Shown one piece after another: positions 60,198 to 62,673 of a DNA stretch of 62,673 bases. The notes beneath the pieces were generated by a model. The model ran no database searches. It was not told where the DNA came from and saw only the letters and a program-made list of their open reading frames with translations. The position numbers and the translations under genes are program-made. The DNA is from Bifidobacterium imperatoris (GTDB lineage: Bacteria > Actinomycetota > Actinomycetes > Actinomycetales > Bifidobacteriaceae): assembly GCF_002860405.1 (NCBI RefSeq), contig NZ_NMWV01000003.1:1-62673 (forward strand). Reading direction: 5' to 3'. Positions within the stretch are counted from its first letter, which is position 1. Every line of letters starts with the position of its first letter.

Positions 60198-61745
60198 TTA
60201 TTTGGTTATGTTTCTCAGTTGTACTAGGCCCGCAGCGGCATAGGGTATAAGTAGAATGAAGTAGGGAAGTACATAGTCGGATTTTGCTTCCCACATGGTG
60301 TGGAAAGCAAAGCCGCCAAGAAATATTAGCAATAGAGCCAATTGCTCAGGCTCCCATTGTTTTCGTTTGACGAACAGCATGAATGCTGTGCCCATGTATA
60401 TAAGTGATTGGATGACGTCGCACCAGAATGTATATGCCCAACGTAACGTACCTTGCCGGAAACTAAGTTGGAGCTTCGAGTCGCTGTTCAAATCCTTATC
60501 ATCAACTCCTCCGAATACCGTCCACAGTGATTCGAAAGAAGGATCAGACCATTGCGTGATTTCCTTCCAAGCATAGAATCGTGCTGCCTCTTTTGGATGG
60601 TGAAGGAAATAGGAAGTTCTCTCGTGAATGGCTTGTTTTGAAAGTTCGTTGATGACAGAAGGATTACCGTTACCTTTTTCATAAACCTCGGTGACATAGG
60701 AGTTATACCATCCTGGAGCGAGAGGAGAATCCTGCATGCCCATTGCAATCCATGCAGTTTTGGTGTTGAGGTATCAAATGAGATGCCTGTTTGTTCAGAA
60801 ACAATCGCAGTCGGTAATGCAGATGCCGCGACATAAAAGGCAGCACACATTACAGCGACTACGATATGCATGAGCTTACGGGTAACCAGCATGAACACAA
60901 TCCAAGTGATTTCAATGCCAATGAAGTATATAGCACCATTGGGTTTAATCCAGATACCGGCGAACACAAATGTGGCATATGCAAGTCCATAAAGAGCGAT
61001 TTGCAGAGACTGTTTTGCTCTCAATGCATGTTGTTGCATGAGACAGGCTAGCAAACAGAATGCTACTGATGGAATATTTCCATATACGAAGTTAGAAAAG
61101 AAAATAAAAGGCAGAAAAGACATACACAGTGCTGCGCAGATTACCACGATTGTTGAGGGGCTGAATATCATCTCCGTCAGTTTGATTAATGTTGCAAGCG
61201 CGATGGCAGCTGTTACTGCATTGAAAAGTCTGATGGCATTCCAATTGGAAAATCCAAACAATGATCCGAAACCCGAATAGAACAATACGTAGCCAAGCTG
61301 ATGTGGATATTGCTGAATATAGGGTTGAAAAAATGTCTCATTATTATGTTGGGCAAACTGCTGTCCGTACCAGGAAACAACTTGTTGGTCGGAAACAGGA
61401 TGCAAGTTCGCGATAACTGACTATAATGCACCTACGATAATGGTGTAGGTCATAACGTTCGTATGACAGCATTTGTTTTTACTTTTGGTATATCCCATCT
61501 ATTACAACGAATCCACAGGATGAGCAGTAGTACGTTACACATTGCAGAGGCAATAGCACAGGGTATTGAGCGCAATGGGGTTTCGAAGTACGTTGTTGGG
61601 AAAACAAAGTAAAGCACAGCGCGGCAAGGGATAGTAGGCTAACAATAATCAGACCAAGATATGTGATGAACTTAGTGCCATATTTTACTAGCTGATTCAG
61701 CCAATCTGCCGAATCGGTGCTTATGGAGTCATTCATGGTTGCCAT
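60198..61745 (-). pseudogene. Broken GT-C (PMT/GT39-like) membrane glycosyltransferase
   Basis: Three reading frames on the minus strand continue one another. The first (from Met 61745 or 61736) gives the N-terminus and first span (ITYLGLIIVSLLSLAAL). A shift near 61610 leads to YFVFPTTYFETPL and another span. A second shift near 61450-61480 leads to VMTYTIIVGAL, then TAG at 61431-61433, then SVIANLHPVSDQQVVSWYGQQFA, with the outer-loop Asp typical of GT-C enzymes. The body continues to 60762, where four T residues (60758-60761) replace an expected five, and the last frame carries QDSPLAPGWYNSYVTEVY to the end. With three shifts and a stop it is probably dead. Confidence 0.85.
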
Positions 61746-61844
61746 ACTAACGCAAGAGCTACTTTTGCTGGATTCACTAAGAATTCGGGATGCTATAGGT
61801 ACAATAAGCATGATTGTAAGTTGCTATTCGAGAGAGAGTATTGC

Positions 61845-62673
61845 ATGCGACTTGACTTAGATCGTTTGAGGAAAGCAAATGAATCGAAAACCTGCATTGT
61901 AGTTGCTTGGGTATGCAGCGTTGCTATCACCTTGGCTTCTCTCTTACCTGTCGTTCGAGCAGAAGGTGATGACACCAACTTTGCTAAATGGATTAGAGAA
62001 GCGGCAAGCCCTGCTTACTGGGTGTGGGAACGGTATCTGGGATGGTCTGGCCGAGTCTTTTCGGAATCGGTTGCAGCAGTGTTCATTCCGCTCAATCAAA
62101 TGTGGTGGCGAGTGGCGGATGCTTTGATGGTCGCATTGCTGGTATATTCAATCATTCGCTTGGCTTCTGAACATATTACCGTCATGTCTGTTCTTATGGG
62201 GTATGCCGGTATTTGGTTAATCGCTCCGAGCATTATGCTGAATAGTGTCTATTGGGTTGCAGGTTCGTTTGCCTACCTGTGGCCGGCATCGCTAGCATTC
62301 TTTTCCTCTACATTATTGATGAGGATATATAAGGGTGAGTCTGTGCGACATTGGGGATGGTATATTCCTGTTGCCTTTTTAGCTTCCTTGGGTGTCGAAC
62401 AGGTCGGATTATGCCTGTGTGCGTTTGGCTTGCTCACCGTGATTTCTTGGTGGATTCGTAATAAGAAAATCTCTGTTCCGGCACTAGTGTTCGCTTTAGT
62501 TACTGGGGTGGGAGTCGTCATTGAAATGATTTCCCCAGGTTCTCATTTGCGAACAATTTCGGAAACAAAAAACTGGTACCCAGAATTTACGACGCTTCCT
62601 CTTCACAGCAAGATAGCGCGTGGCGTTATCTGGCAGTTTTCATATACGGCAAATTACATGCTCCTCATCATTG
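61845..62673 (+). CDS. Multispanning membrane protein (DUF6056-like), cut by window end
   Basis: Open from ATG 61845 to the last base, 276 codons seen. The start is preceded by GAGAGAG. After span 1 (IVVAWVCSVAITLASLLPV), an outer loop has WIREAASPAYWVWERYLGWSGRVFSE. MLNSVYWVAGSFAYLWPASLAFF is the mark of DUF6056, membrane proteins found near surface-polysaccharide genes. At least six spans are visible. It is divergent from the broken glycosyltransferase and has the same AT-rich character. Function unknown. Confidence 0.75.
   Translation, partial: MRLDLDRLRKANESKTCIVVAWVCSVAITLASLLPVVRAEGDDTNFAKWIREAASPAYWVWERYLGWSGRVFSESVAAVFIPLNQMWWRVADALMVALLVYSIIRLASEHITVMSVLMGYAGIWLIAPSIMLNSVYWVAGSFAYLWPASLAFFSSTLLMRIYKGESVRHWGWYIPVAFLASLGVEQVGLCLCAFGLLTVISWWIRNKKISVPALVFALVTGVGVVIEMISPGSHLRTISETKNWYPEFTTLPLHSKIARGVIWQFSYTANYMLLII

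Overview
The window looks like chromosome from a Bifidobacterium, most probably the B. longum group. This is an inference from content. The DNA is GC-rich with actinobacterial codon use. Two sugar-binding lipoproteins are present with no ATPase gene beside them, as is usual where one shared ATPase serves many sugar importers. There are also LacI regulators, GPH-type sugar symporters, DUF4235 and DUF624 proteins, and several genes whose start codon lies 6-8 bases after a -10 hexamer (candidate leaderless transcripts).

Layout. 1-2.4 kb: a gene end, a nitroreductase, a DUF4235 membrane protein and a histidine phosphatase. 2.5-8.9 kb: a sugar ABC import locus (binding protein, LacI repressor, two permeases, DUF624 protein) tied together by shared TTGCAAACG-type operators. 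8.9-12.3 kb: two divergent amino-acid permeases. 12.8-17.1 kb: a MarR regulator and a heterodimeric ABC exporter. 17.4-21.3 kb: ApbE flavin transferase, a GPH symporter, tRNA-Ala(CGC) and rsmI. 21.3-26.4 kb: a leucine-rich-variant protein overlapping an AbiEi-like gene, metG, and a DUF559 nuclease-like gene, with dense intergenic repeats.

26.4-37.1 kb: a small hydrophobic-protein gene that is easy to miss, an orphan sugar-binding lipoprotein, a 1349-residue GH2 enzyme with CBM32 and fibronectin-III domains but no signal peptide, two GPH transporters and a second LacI regulator with an unusual Ser-rich insertion. Direct repeats of TGGCAAA at about 10-bp spacing stand on both sides of the orphan binding protein. 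37.2-42.7 kb: TatD nuclease, Kup potassium transporter, class II amidotransferase-like protein and an HD phosphohydrolase. 42.8-45.4 kb: an FtsX-type permease with an ABC ATPase-like partner that has lost its Walker A motif.

45.8-62.7 kb is a cell-envelope region: an LCP ligase, two large multispanning proteins, a polyprenyl-phosphate glycosyltransferase divergent from a YfhO-like GT-C protein (the pairing known from CsbB/YfhO teichoic-acid glycosylation), a HipBA module, a secreted GH25 lysozyme with four beta-trefoil domains, a multiply broken GT-C glycosyltransferase pseudogene, and a DUF6056-like membrane protein cut by the window end. The DNA after about 54.6 kb looks more AT-rich, in keeping with acquired or exchanged surface genes.

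Intergenic spaces hold at least two dispersed hairpin repeat families, several nested inverted repeats and many candidate terminators.
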